A DNA stretch of 64,000 bases, taken from Zymoseptoria tritici IPO323. Its lineage: Eukaryota > Ascomycota > Dothideomycetes > Mycosphaerellales > Mycosphaerellaceae. The position numbers and the translations under genes were made by a program. Position 1 is the stretch's first letter, and every line of letters starts with the position of its first letter. Shown here one piece after another: positions 32,934-43,014 of the stretch. A model generated the notes under the pieces. It made no database searches. It had not been told where the DNA came from and was given only the letters and a program-made list of their open reading frames with translations. Location: the NCBI RefSeq assembly GCF_000219625.1, contig NC_018212.1, positions 2,374,501 to 2,438,500 on the forward strand, in the 5' to 3' direction.

Positions 32934-33785
32934 ATGCCAACTATCCGTCTTGCGCCGCGGCGCCCGAAGCGCAAGGCACGCAACACCTCCCGGACAGTCA
33001 GCGACAAGTCCAAGGAGTGCTTGGTTTTCGCCATTCTCCCTCAAGAGCTGATCGATCACGTCATGAGCTTCCTACCTCCCGCAAACCTCAAGATCACGGT
33101 TATCGCAACAGAGCAGGACGACCAGAACCAAGCCAGCAGCAGCGAAACTCTCGCAGTCAACGGAAACACCTGGAAAAAGCTCCTCGCGACAAAACGCGTG
33201 TCCAAACGCTTCAACAAGTCCATCACCAACGCCATCCGCCTCGCGCAGAGAAACCACCGCACCATCCTCATCATGGAGCTCCACACATCTCACCCGAGCG
33301 AGGTGGAGTTCAACGGCACTCCACAGCTCGGAAAGTCCTCCGTGCCGGATGACTTCATCGCCCAGTTCTTCTGGCTGCACCTCCGCCTTCCATTCATGTT
33401 CGACTCCCTTGTCCCGGTCTCGGATGGCCTGGTCGCGTTGGTATGCCATATCAACATGGCCATCAGCGTCGATGTACTCCCCAATATCGCGCCGCGGCTT
33501 GCTCATCTTGAGCGCCCGAAGCCGGTATTCAATGTCACCTATGCCTCGGAGAGATCGATGGGACCGGCTTTTTGGATTCATAGTCTGGCTGGTCTGAGGT
33601 ACGAGCTGAAGGGTCTTGAGTTGGTGGAACAGAAGGAGAAGATTAGGGGGATTGTCCGCGACTTTGACGGGAAGCCGGCGTCTTTGATGGCGATGAAGGA
33701 ACTGCGTGGAGAGATTGAGGAGGTATTGATGGACCTGCCACGACGAGGAAATGTCGACCTCAACTTGAGTGTGTTCGGTCTGTGA
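32934..33785 (+). CDS. Divergent F-box-like protein
   Basis: 283 residues from ATG 32934. After a basic leader (R-R-P-K-R-K-A-R) comes LPQELIDHVMSFLPPANLKI, the F-box-like block with the D-x-H positions replaced by A-N-L, then T-W-K-K-L-L-A-T-K-R-V-S-K-R-F, typical of the second half of an F-box, and RTILIMELHTSHP, the equivalent of the array L-D-M-x-x-H block. The C-terminal half has no T-P-Y-L...K-G-L-Y block, so it belongs to a different branch. The R-V-S-K-R-F motif makes the F-box call better supported here than in the main array. It is intronless in the part seen. Confidence 0.75.
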   Translation: MPTIRLAPRRPKRKARNTSRTVSDKSKECLVFAILPQELIDHVMSFLPPANLKITVIATEQDDQNQASSSETLAVNGNTWKKLLATKRVSKRFNKSITNAIRLAQRNHRTILIMELHTSHPSEVEFNGTPQLGKSSVPDDFIAQFFWLHLRLPFMFDSLVPVSDGLVALVCHINMAISVDVLPNIAPRLAHLERPKPVFNVTYASERSMGPAFWIHSLAGLRYELKGLELVEQKEKIRGIVRDFDGKPASLMAMKELRGEIEEVLMDLPRRGNVDLNLSVFGL

Positions 33786-34567
33786 AAGGGACCATAGAAA
33801 AAAGTGGAACATGGTTTGAATAATGGCGGCAGGCAGTCGTGGCGTACACACATATGACCCGCACAGAAGCGCAATGCAGCACGAACTGCGATACAGCAAG
33901 GACAGGAATGGCGTTGGGATGCCTTTGTTTGGCGCATCGAGGAGAAGCCGGAGACTAGTTGATTGTCAGTTCAAGCTATCTGCCTTCACGCACGGGGCCA
34001 GTGTTACATTGCAGATAACACGAGAAGCTCAATGAATTGCTTCAGATGCCATAACCGTCGCACATAAGCTCTTCTGGATCTGGTATGCGAGTCCTTCTGC
34101 ATTACCGTCTACAGCGAGAGATTTTGACTCTGTCTTGACTTGGTGACGCTTTGAGAGGGTATATATATGTCCATCGGTGCAACGGCGATATCTTCAAGCG
34201 GCCGAGACGCTTTATGGTGAGGATTTTATCAGCTTCTTCTGTCGATGCTTCCGACCAGAGTGGATGAACGAGCCGTCAAGACTGAGAGCAGGACATGCAG
34301 CGCTTGAAGGCGTCGGAACTGCACCATAACTCTCTTCAAACCCTTCTGTATGGTCTTACGATTGTGACTCGTGAAATATTGCATTCGATACTCCCACATC
34401 TACCGTGTCATAGCCATTTTCTCCCTCGTCGAGAAAGCTAATAATTTGCAGCTCATGCCAAGACTCTGTCACCGGCGCCAGCACTTCAGCTCCTCTTCCA
34501 TGCTCCTTGCTGACCTTTATTTTGCTCCCAGCACAACACCGAGTACCACGCCTCGAACTTCCCAGCC
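33786..34567. other. Intergenic spacer
   Basis: No gene seen. A TATATATA-type stretch at 34161-34168 lies about 400 bp before the next start and may be unrelated to it. Confidence 0.3.
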
Positions 34568-35419
34568 ATGTCTACAAATCATCTCCATACCACGGTCGTC
34601 GACAACGCCCTCACTGGATCACTCTCCGCCTTCACCATATCCCATTCGCCCTGCCCGCTCTTCGACCGCCTCCCCGCCGAGCTGGCCGAAAAGATCTTCA
34701 GCTTGATCCCGATCAGCGACCTCCACCTCGAACTCACGCACGGCGAAAAATGGATGCGGAATCCCCTGACTGGATCTCCCGCTATCGCCGTCAGTGCCAG
34801 AGACTGGAGAGTACTGCTCGCCAGCCTGCGCGTTTCGAAGACCTTCTGTCGATTCATGAAAGCTGCGATTCGCCACCAGCAGGTCAACTCGGGCATTGCT
34901 GCTGTTGTCATACTGCCTAGCTATACTCGCATTTTGAGGCAGATTAGCGACTTTGTGGCTCCTGGAACTTTGACTGTGCCGCGCGAATTTCTGGTCAACT
35001 TCAAGAAGCTCGAGATCTGCTTGATCTTCATTCTGATCCCGCCTATTCTCGGTTGTCGGCCAGACCCGAATCCACGCAGGAAGTTCCCGTTCTACGTCAA
35101 GATCATCATTAGTGGCCTGGGCCAGCAAAACACACCAGGAGACCCGAATCAAGCGCCCTACACAGGGCCGGACGTCCGTGTGGAAGCGCCAGCAAGCAGC
35201 GATGCGGAAGTCCCGACTCACGAATGGAACATCGAAGGATACGCGCAGGCTCTGAAGAGTTTGAACAAGCCGGAAATTCGAACGCAAATCCTCCCGGCGG
35301 TCAGTTCGTTCGTAAAGGCCAAGCGAGCTCCGCTGGCGTGGCTGAATCTGCAAAGCACAGTGGAGAGGGTCGTGAGGAATGCACGACTGCCTGAAGAGTG
35401 GACTTTCGAGGATGAATGA
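34568..35419 (+). CDS. Divergent F-box-like protein
   Basis: 283 residues from ATG 34568. A 30-residue polar leader is followed by LFDRLPAELAEKIFSLIPIS with D-L-H-L-E-L, a variant of the family P-D-x-H-I-x-V, then A-R-D-W-R-V-L-L-A-S-L-R-V-S-K-T-F-C-R-F, the second half of an F-box. The rest includes a hydrophobic stretch (LEICLIFILIPPILG) that is probably a buried strand-helix rather than a membrane span, and a proline-rich loop. The C-terminal array block is absent. It is nearest in overall plan to the 32.9- and 38.6-kb genes. An adaptor role is inferred from the F-box-like start only. Confidence 0.75.
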   Translation: MSTNHLHTTVVDNALTGSLSAFTISHSPCPLFDRLPAELAEKIFSLIPISDLHLELTHGEKWMRNPLTGSPAIAVSARDWRVLLASLRVSKTFCRFMKAAIRHQQVNSGIAAVVILPSYTRILRQISDFVAPGTLTVPREFLVNFKKLEICLIFILIPPILGCRPDPNPRRKFPFYVKIIISGLGQQNTPGDPNQAPYTGPDVRVEAPASSDAEVPTHEWNIEGYAQALKSLNKPEIRTQILPAVSSFVKAKRAPLAWLNLQSTVERVVRNARLPEEWTFEDE

Positions 35420-35676
35420 GCCGTGAAGAGCTGGACACATGTGGATGGCAAAGGATAGAGCGGTGAGAAGAGGAGAAGGGGCGTTGCATGGAGAAGACCT
35501 ATAGGTCGTCCTTGCGGGACAGTGAAGCCAGCGGCAATCGGGTGGACCATGCGATTGAATAGGTCTCCGAGAATATCAACAGATGTGACACGGAGGAGAG
35601 ATGCCTGCGGGATAGAAGATTGGAGAGAAATGAGCAGACCAGAGACACAGTTCGGGCTCGTTGTACTGTGTGTAGC

Positions 35677-36330
35677 TTAGAATTGACAGGTCATCACAGT
35701 CACCGCGGCTTTGAACAGGCACTCAAGGTCGATATCGTTGCCGCCGAACAACTCGGCTACCTCCACTACTCTCCTCGAGTACGCTCCGAAACCAGACTCC
35801 TCTCGGCGCTCTACTTTTCCGGGGCTATGCAACCCGATCTGGCCAACAATTCGGTTTCGGTCAACAGACCTCAGGGAGGCCGTCACATCGTGGCTGTGGG
35901 CTCGCAAGACGGACGTATACTCCTCGACTCAACATGTACGTGGCATGTTGCGAGATTTGCTTGATGAAGTGCTCGAAATTGAAGAGCAGGACCTTGAAGT
36001 CTTCCCCGGCGATTTCACGAGTCACCCACGTGATAGTTCAGCCCTCACAGGAAGAAGAGTTCTTGTTCTGAATCGCCAAAATTTGCTGCTTTGCATGAGA
36101 CTGCTCAGCCGTAGTGATGGTGCGTGCATCGTGTGCGGCGATCAGGTTGTCCACAATGTCCTTGTCCGCGACGCGACCCTCCAGTGATGAGGTGTGAACT
36201 GTAGACTTCTTGAACTTCAATCAAGCAACTCATATGATTCTCGATGTCGTCAACTCGTCTGATTTGCAAGAGGTCTGAGCAGGCACGGCTGGACCGAGTT
36301 GCACAGCTACTCACCGTGTCCTAGGGACTG
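35677..36330 (-). pseudogene. Possible decayed or multi-exon minus-strand gene, unrecognised
   Basis: On the minus strand three consecutive open pieces have coding character: one with EGRVADKDIVDNLIAAHDAR (ending at 36038), one with EDFKVLLFNFEHFIKQISQH and one with RRVVEVAELFGGNDIDLECL (ending at 35677). A 48-nt GT...AAG interval could join the first two, but other splice choices exist and no full gene model closes. It may be a real spliced gene or a relic. I do not recognise the protein. Confidence 0.25.
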
Positions 36331-36714
36331 CTCCGCTATGGACAATATGTCAAGTTCCATCACGTCTGTCGTGATAATATGAATCACAAATGAGAGTCAG
36401 CACTGCCTGGAAGCCAAGCTGGAGGACAAAAATGCTTCGCTCGCTTCGCAAGACCACCGCATTTCTATACGTACAACAACGAATCGATCAGCACAGCCCA
36501 ACAAATTAACGGCCTAGAAAGAGTAAAAGCGAGTGTTTGGGTCGTGGTACGGGAGGATGCTTTACCCACGAGAATTCAGGGGCCCCGGAGAGCATAAGCG
36601 GGAGGACACAAACGCTCGATTCGCTTCTCGGAGCTACAACATCCCTATACACACAACAACAACCCGACCGCCAGAGCTCACCGCGTGCCGTGCCGAAAGC
36701 AACAAAAAATCACC

Positions 36715-37332
36715 TCAAGATTGGTGAAAATGCCTATCAAAGCAAGCTCCCTCCCCATGCGTCTCCGGCTCCAGCCACATCACCTCACTCCAAGCGCACC
36801 CCTCCGCCTCGGGCTCCATACCCAGCTCACAAATTCTGGTAGCCATTGCGTCGGCCACGCGATTTCCCTCCGCCCAGTAGTATTGAGGAATAATGGGGAG
36901 ATGCGACCTTACCCACTCGAACCTCACCTCGATGCCCTGGTACTCAAATTGTGGAATTTGGGCGCAAATGTCCTCTACCAATTCGACGTTGCGGCCGTAT
37001 CTTGCGGCCATGTGGGGACGCTCGATGTCAGAGATGGCGAATTTACAGTCGGAGACGACTACGATCGTGTCGACCCCGTGAGCGAAGCCCACTGCGAATT
37101 CCAACGCCGAGTGAATGGCGAACACCTCCGCCTCGAGGGACAGCTCATCCTTTGTGCTGAAGCACTCTCCGGCGGAGGTCGCTACGCCGAGCCAAGCGCC
37201 GTTGACCCAGGTGCAGCAGGAAGAGCCGCCGAAGAGAGCGCCGTCGTCGAAACGGAACTTTGCGCTGCCGTCGACGAAGAATTGACGGGTTCGGCGGGGT
37301 TGCTGTTGTTGCTGCTGCTGTTGCAGAGACAT
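36715..37332 (-). CDS. RNase H-fold protein (RNase HI-like), intronless
   Basis: 205 residues, start at ATG 37332-37330. After a polyglutamine run and a basic P-R-R-T-R comes the RNase H core: FVDGS (first catalytic Asp), a glycine-rich strand, LSLEAEVFAIHSALEFA (catalytic Glu), IVVVSDCKFAIS (second Asp), FEWVRSHLP (the histidine loop) and GNRVADAMAT (last Asp). All four acidic residues of the D-E-D-D set are present, so hydrolysis of the RNA strand of RNA:DNA hybrids is plausible. It is a single-domain protein with no reverse transcriptase nearby, so not obviously retroelement-derived. Unlike the 40.3-kb paralog it has no introns. The degenerate repeat at 37.3-38.3 kb lies directly upstream. 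Confidence 0.8.
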   Translation of the reverse strand: MSLQQQQQQQQPRRTRQFFVDGSAKFRFDDGALFGGSSCCTWVNGAWLGVATSAGECFSTKDELSLEAEVFAIHSALEFAVGFAHGVDTIVVVSDCKFAISDIERPHMAARYGRNVELVEDICAQIPQFEYQGIEVRFEWVRSHLPIIPQYYWAEGNRVADAMATRICELGMEPEAEGCAWSEVMWLEPETHGEGACFDRHFHQS

Positions 37333-37339
37333 CTCGGCG

Positions 37340-38280
37340 GAAGGAGGAGAGGAGAGAAGGGAATGCTTCTGCCGCGGTACTGTTTTTGGTACGGCTAGTG
37401 CTGAGCTCGTTGCTTCAGTCACTGCGGAGGGTAGAGAGCGGTCCGGAGGAGAGGAGAGGAGGACAGGCAAACTGCTTCTGTTGCAGCGATGTCGTTCGTA
37501 TGGCTAGTGCTGAGCTTGTCTCTTCAGTCACTGCCGGAAGAGGAGAGAGGTCAGGAGAGGAGGAGAGGAGAACGAGCGAAATTGCTTCTGCTTTCGGGAG
37601 GTCGTTGATGCCGCTGGCAAAGAGATCGTTGCTCTTGCTTTCGCGGTCTTTGGAGGGAGGGATTTCGAGGGAGAGGAGAGGAGTCGAGGCCAAATTGCTT
37701 CTGCTTCGGAGGGGATCTTGATGCTGCTGCCGCGGACTGTGATATCGTCGTCGGAGCCAGAGCACAAGAGAGAGAAGCCAGAGAGGAGGTAGAACGAGAC
37801 AGAAGAGCTTCGACGGACGGAAGGGTTGTGATGCCGCTGCCGAGGATCGTCTTGCTGCTGTTGCTGTTCGAAAAGAGGAGAGCGACGCCGGAGGAGAGGA
37901 GGACACAGGCCAGAGAGCTTCTGCTTATGCTATGGTGTTGGTACTGCTGCCGCGGAATTTGGTGTCGTCGCCGTCGTTCAAGAAGAGGAGAATCAAGCCA
38001 GAGAAGAGACGAAACAGGCGGGAGAACTTCTGCTGTCGAGGCGGCGTTGGAGCGGCGGCGGCGGAGCTAGTTGCTGTTGCTGCTGCTGCCGAGAACGGAG
38101 AAAGCCAGGAAGGAGAGACTGGTCTTTGAGCGAGAGGTGAGGCCGCCGCTGCTGCTGTTAGATTGTTCGGCGGCGGCGGGAAGACGAGCGGAGGAGCAAA
38201 ACAAGAGGAAGGAGAAGGCGTCGCGGCTTGAAAACGGGCTTCTTTCCAGATGATATTGCTGTTGCTGCTGCTCTCGAGAC
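37340..38280. repeat. Degenerate tandem repeat, units of about 110 bp
   Basis: The segment repeats a pattern of a GAGGAGAGGA-type purine tract, then GCTTCTGCT, then a GCTGCCGCGG or similar block. The first two units are the most alike: both hold CGGCTAGTGCTGAGC / TGGCTAGTGCTGAGC followed by TTCAGTCACTGC. Later units are more diverged, and the far end is rich in GCTGTTGCTGCTGCT triplets. The long minus-strand frames here are low-complexity by-products of the repeat. It lies where the promoter of the RNase H gene should be. Confidence 0.65.
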
Positions 38281-38576
38281 AACGTTGCTGGTACGACGGG
38301 AGTGGTGCGGACTTCGTACGGGCAAGGCTGGTCGGTGTCGTCGAGCGGAACGTTGATATTGCGTTGTCGTGCGCGCAGACGACGTCGAAACGCCAAGACA
38401 TATCGGACTTCAGCCCGCTTTACCTCCCTTCACTCGCTTGGGCTGGAGTTCCACTTCACCAACTTTACAAGACGAACGTCAACATCGACAGATCGCAAAG
38501 GACGTCAGCATCATTGCACAAGGCACATCCGGTATTACCGCAATAACAGGACATACACCCTGCACAGCCTCCAATC

Positions 38577-39461
38577 ATGCTTCCGGTCAAGAACACACAC
38601 GCCGCACAACCTTCAAGCGTGCTCAAGCACAAGGTTCCAACGATGGCACCATGCTATCTGCTCGGACTACCCGCCGAGCTCACCATCAGCATCTTCTGCG
38701 CCCTGGTCCCGGACCTTCACATCACCATTCGCAGCCACACCGGCAAGGGCCCTCACACCGAGGCAACGAGCTGGAACGAATGGAAAGATCTCATGAACGT
38801 TGCGTACACATCGAAGCTGTGCTGAAATCTCGTCAATCAAGCCACTCGGCTCCAGAAGCTCAAGAAGAATGTGAAGCTGGTGGTGGAAGTGGACAGCCTG
38901 GACGAGATCATGACAAAGGAAGAGGAGCAAGACGAGGCGGGTACATTTCTGCCGGAGCGATTCTGGGTGCCGGATCATGTTCTCTCCAGCTTCCACACCC
39001 TTGACATGCGCTTTGGGATCGAGCTTGTTATCAGAGAGCCCGCCACTCCGGCCAATGCTTCCCTCATCAATCGCAACAGGTGCTTGAACATGTCATTGCA
39101 CGCCACCGACGTGCACATGACCTTCGGTACGCCCGTTGACCGCGCTGGCTATATACTCGACCCTCTTCCTACCGCCGACGGCAACTCCGACACCGCGGAT
39201 GACGTCCTTGAGCTGAGGAGTTATGACAACTTCTCCGACCGCGATCTCCGCCTGCATGACGACACCAAGTTCGAGGCTGCGATCGATATCCTGACCTTGC
39301 CAGCGGTGCTCACCCCAGCGAAAAGCCCCATTACGGAGTTCCGCTCCAACTTGGTGACCGTAAACACTCTCTACGCCTTGCGGCTTGAAGTCGACAATTA
39401 CCTTGTACGGCAGAAAGTCCTTCCCCGCTACATTGACACGTACTTGGACCGTATGACTTGA
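38577..39461 (+). pseudogene. F-box-like gene interrupted by an in-frame TGA
   Basis: The frame from ATG 38577 (or 38643) encodes LGLPAELTISIFCALVPDLHITI, a canonical copy of the family signature, then N-E-W-K-D-L-M-N-V-A-Y-T-S-K-L-C and a TGA at 38823-38825. Downstream the same frame is open without interruption to 39461 (NLVNQATRLQKLKKNVKLVV, then 190 more residues). Without the stop the product would be 294 codons, close to the neighbours at 32.9 and 34.6 kb. A single CGA-to-TGA change, inside the second half of the F-box, would explain it. Sequence error, recent pseudogene or stop readthrough all remain possible. The C-terminal array block is lacking. Confidence 0.7.
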
Positions 39462-40286
39462 GGCGGATGGGCTGGAGGATTGATTGAGGGAAATCATAGT
39501 GCGAGCTTGTACCACTGAATCAAGACCGAAGTTGTGCAAGTGGAAACTCCTGCTGATCGGGAGAAAGGCGGACAAAGAGCAGAGGAAGGCTGTGCTTGTT
39601 GGCGCCGGATTCGGCTTGGTGTTCTTTGACTGACCTTGTTTCTTGGTCTGCTGTGTCATAGAGGGACGGATCTGGCAATTTTGTTCTTCTCGAACCTGCG
39701 TCTGACCAGAAGGGAGTCTTTCAAAGAATGAATGTCGTCAGGTTATAATATGTCTAAGATCGGGAACGCATCCAGGCGGTCCTGACCAGAACCTCACATC
39801 CAGCGGAGCTGGAGCGAAGCCCATAGCTTTATTGTGTTCTCTTTCAACAGCTCGTCTTACACAGGAGGTATGCAATTCAGATGTTCTGCGAATCTCGCCT
39901 CCGTCCTCTCGTAAAACCATTTTCCAGGAACTACTTGCAACCATTTCATCGTCTCCCAATGGTCCCAGTCTCATGCATACCATATTACCTTCTTTCCAGC
40001 ATAGTAAGGAGTGCTATGATTGCTTGCAAATGTGGTGAAATGATGTGAAAGAGTATTCTTAAATCATCCCATAACGCGAAGAATGCCCTCGTTGTGGGAG
40101 CATGTGTCAGGCGAAGAGTCCCGCATATGTCTTGGCACGGCCATGGCTCCGCCCACTATGCCTCGTCTCGTTCTCGTCCCGTCACGAACGAATCGTCCAA
40201 CATCTCATCGTCTCTTCAATCATACGTCCAACCACACCAACAAGTACAACCACAGTCCATCAAACCGCAACCACACAAGAGAAGCA
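39462..40286. other. Intergenic spacer and leader of the RNase H gene
   Basis: No gene seen. The last part, from about 40225, has a decayed copy at 41609-41760. Confidence 0.4.
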
Positions 40287-41090
40287 ATGTCCTCCTCGCG
40301 CCCTCATCCATGGCAGCAAGATTCCTCCTCCGCCGCCGCCTCTCTCCAGCACGACCAGCCACCAGAGCGACCACTTCGAATCCGTCAGTACTTCGTCGAC
40401 GCCTCCGTTCGAAGCCGTGACCGAGACAACATGGACTTCGGAGGAGCTGCGTGGTGCACTTGGGAGACCGGGCAGTGGGTGGGTCGTGGGATCGCGCTGG
40501 GAAATGCGTGGGCACATCGAGACGAGCTTTCTCTCCAGGCGGAGATTATGGCGATCGACTTCTTTCTGGACGAAGCTCTCACGAAAGCGTACCAGCTGGA
40601 TGTGTTCGTCGTTTACAGCGACTGCACCTTTGCCATGTACGATGTGGATGCGCAGAAGCGTGGACAGTACGTCAAGCCCATCGTTTCCAAATTTTGAGCA
40701 TCAACTGAGCCAATGGTGTAGATACCGTGGCCCTCACTATCGCTTGTTGGAAGATATCGGGGAGAAGATCGAGGAGCTTGAGGACCGAGGAAAGAGTGTG
40801 GTTTTCAAGCACGTCCCCGGCCATCTCCCTCCCTCCCCGAACAACTACCAGGCATTTGGTGAGTAGCCATGTATAACATGTATGGAGATCCGTACTGATT
40901 GACTCTTCCAGGCAACCATGCAGCCGACGAAATGGCGAAAATCGCATGCAGAGCATCAATGCACGGTAAGACGGATTTCAAGGGCTGGGAAAAGTCCCTG
41001 ATCATCTACGCCAACGATGGATGGATGATTCCGGAGGAGCGCGCAGGACAGTCAGCGAGCACAGCGGTGTGGGATCGGAACTGGGGTTGA
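40287..41090 (+). CDS. RNase H-fold protein (RNase HI-like), three exons
   Basis: Exons 40287-40666, 40722-40858 and 40912-41090 encode 231 residues. Intron 1 is GTACGT...TAG (55 nt) and intron 2 is GTGAGT...CCAG (53 nt); the joined frame is open throughout. The RNase H core is QYFVDAS (catalytic Asp), GGAAWCTW, LSLQAEIMAIDFFL (Glu), VFVVYSDCTFAMY (Asp), FKHVPGHLP (histidine loop) and GNHAADEMAK (last Asp). All four acidic positions are kept. It is clearly paralogous to the gene at 36.7 kb; both share R-Q-(Y/F)-F-V-D-(A/G)-S and the S/G-H-L-P loop. The upstream in-frame extension is less likely because it lacks homology. An RNA:DNA-hybrid nuclease role is inferred from the family. Confidence 0.85.
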
Positions 41091-41608
41091 TTGTACTGTT
41101 GCAAAATGGCTTGGATATCGGCGGAGAAACCTACTTACCGCTGCTACTTTCGAGAATGAGACTTCTGCTTCCTCACAATATCACCAACATCGACTCTGCT
41201 CACCAAGGGAACACTCCGCAACCATGGCAGCCCCAATGGAGGACGACCGTGCCGACGGAGCTTAACGTCAAGCATATAGTCGCAGCAAGGATTGGCCGCA
41301 GCTCGCGCATTGCGTCGAATTCACCGATGAGAACACCGCCGCTGTGTCCTTGTGGTTCCTGCAAGCCAGGTTCTCCGCTTATGGAGTATTTCTAACTTGG
41401 GAAGAGACACATGCTGACGTATCGCCTCAGGCAAAGACGACGATGCGAAAGAGCTCCGCCGTATCCAGGACATCATCTACTTGAACAACATTCAAGCCGG
41501 CAAGACGTAAGGGGCACGCGACCACGATCTCGTCTTTCGCGCCAACGAATGGGCTGTCAACATAGATGCCGATCTCGAAGGTCGGCTCGAGCAGATCAAG
41601 GGTGGGGC
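41091..41608. other. Spacer with a possible exon remnant
   Basis: A frame around 41435-41512 encodes KDDDAKELRRIQDIIYLNNI and continues past a TAA with a similarly protein-like stretch (ANEWAVNIDADLEGRLEQIK). An acceptor-like GCTGACG...CTCAG precedes it. I cannot close a gene model; it may be a relic. Confidence 0.3.
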
Positions 41609-41760
41609 GTCCGACCACACTAACGAGCATAACCACTGTCCACGCGATCGCGATCGCACAATAGAAGCAATACTCTCGCCATGTCCCCATCCATGGCGAC
41701 AATACTCGAGGTTCCTCCGCCGCCGCCTCTTTTCGCCTTCAGCAACGGCATCAGAACACC
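41609..41760 (+). pseudogene. Decayed duplicate of the 40.3-kb RNase H leader and first codons
   Basis: This stretch aligns with 40225-40360, sharing CGTCC-ACCACAC-AAC, AGAAGCAAT, CCCATCCATGGC and TTCCTCCGCCGCCGCCTCT in order. The position matching the RNase H start codon reads ATA. The catalytic domain is not recognisable beyond it. Confidence 0.6.
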
Positions 41761-42237
41761 GCACATATCACTTCGCATTTGGAATGGGCACGACCACTGA
41801 TCTCCGAGAAGAGCATATATGGTGAATCCTGTCTCTACGCCGTCCACTCTACGATGAGGTCACTCCTTCACTTGTCTCGCAGGGCGGCAACTTGGCTTCA
41901 GACAAGACTCTACCCATCCGAAACGAGCCAACTTGGCTCCGTATATATGTAGGTCTGCTGTCACCACTTGACTCCTCACACACTAACATGGGATTGCCGT
42001 CCTTCAAATTCCGGCGGTAGCTGACCTGCGATTGGATGCCGCGGCCAACCGAAAACGGCGCCGTCCACTTCATGTCAAGCATGCCTGGGTCTTGCATCCC
42101 CTGGGATCAGAGCGACTACGACCATTCACTCGACGCATCTATGCACGATCTATACCAATGCTCATCGAAACAATATATCCAGCAGTCATCTCGCGCCAGA
42201 AGCCAACCCATTTCCCGGGATCGCGGAATCGGAAGGA

Positions 42238-42588
42238 GTGCTGGATATGGTCCATGCGAGCCCCTTCGCCGCGCCGCACTCTACCGAGTTGGAGGGAGGG
42301 CTGGATCCCATACGTAAGAGCCTCGCAACTACGCCGCTCTTCCCACCACCGTCGAACAACTCCCATCACAACCCGCCGAGTGCCCTCGTAGCAGCAGGCC
42401 CGAAGCGCACAGCGTCTGATCCCAGACGTCCCTCCAAACCCGCACACCGACGACGCATGAATGCTTTCCGTCATCTCGACCAGCCCGAGGAGAACGACAC
42501 GCCTGTGATGGCTCGAGAGCGCCAACGCCGAACCGCACAGCGATACGACGACCCGTCTGTAAGCGATGCCGACATCACCGAAGATTGA
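42238..42588 (+). CDS. Hypothetical protein, possibly a 3' exon
   Basis: 116 codons starting at ATG 42238. The product is rich in P, S, R and N, with a basic segment R-R-P-S-K-P-A-H-R-R-R and an acidic end SVSDADITED. Upstream, a frame at 42036-42314 also looks possible, and the two could be joined by an unseen intron or a frameshift near 42215. No domain is recognised. The composition suggests a disordered nuclear-type protein, but this is weak. Confidence 0.3.
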   Translation: MLDMVHASPFAAPHSTELEGGLDPIRKSLATTPLFPPPSNNSHHNPPSALVAAGPKRTASDPRRPSKPAHRRRMNAFRHLDQPEENDTPVMARERQRRTAQRYDDPSVSDADITED

Positions 42589-43014
42589 TGCCAAAGGATT
42601 TGCAGGCCTCCCGTCGGTCCGGACGCGAGTCTTCTACCATGTGCTTTCCGCCGTGGTCGCATCTTCCTGGATGTTCTCTGGGTTACAGTCAGTGTCCACG
42701 GCAGCACTTTCGAGTCTATGGGGTCACGTTCTCTTCGTTCACGCGAGCGCTCTATGGTAGTCTTGTTAGTAGGCTCGCAACCCTCGCAAAATGGCATTGA
42801 CGTGACTGGGAGAACAGGGCCATTGTGCTGGTCCGGCAAGTCACATCCGCCAGATCTCTTTGTTGGACTTCTTTCAACGCAAGTCACAACGACATTCTAC
42901 GCGACGGAGAAGCGATACAACACTCGACACGATACAGCATGCGATGTATTTGAGCTTGCCAATGGTCGTCTTCCGGTCATCTTCCTGCTTCAGACCTCTC
43001 ACAAACTTCAGAAA

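Noticed and set aside
37415..38401. Minus-strand frames of 163 and 158 codons upstream of RNase H
   Set aside because: Composition (S, P, A, R runs) is produced by the degenerate tandem repeat; no folded segment.
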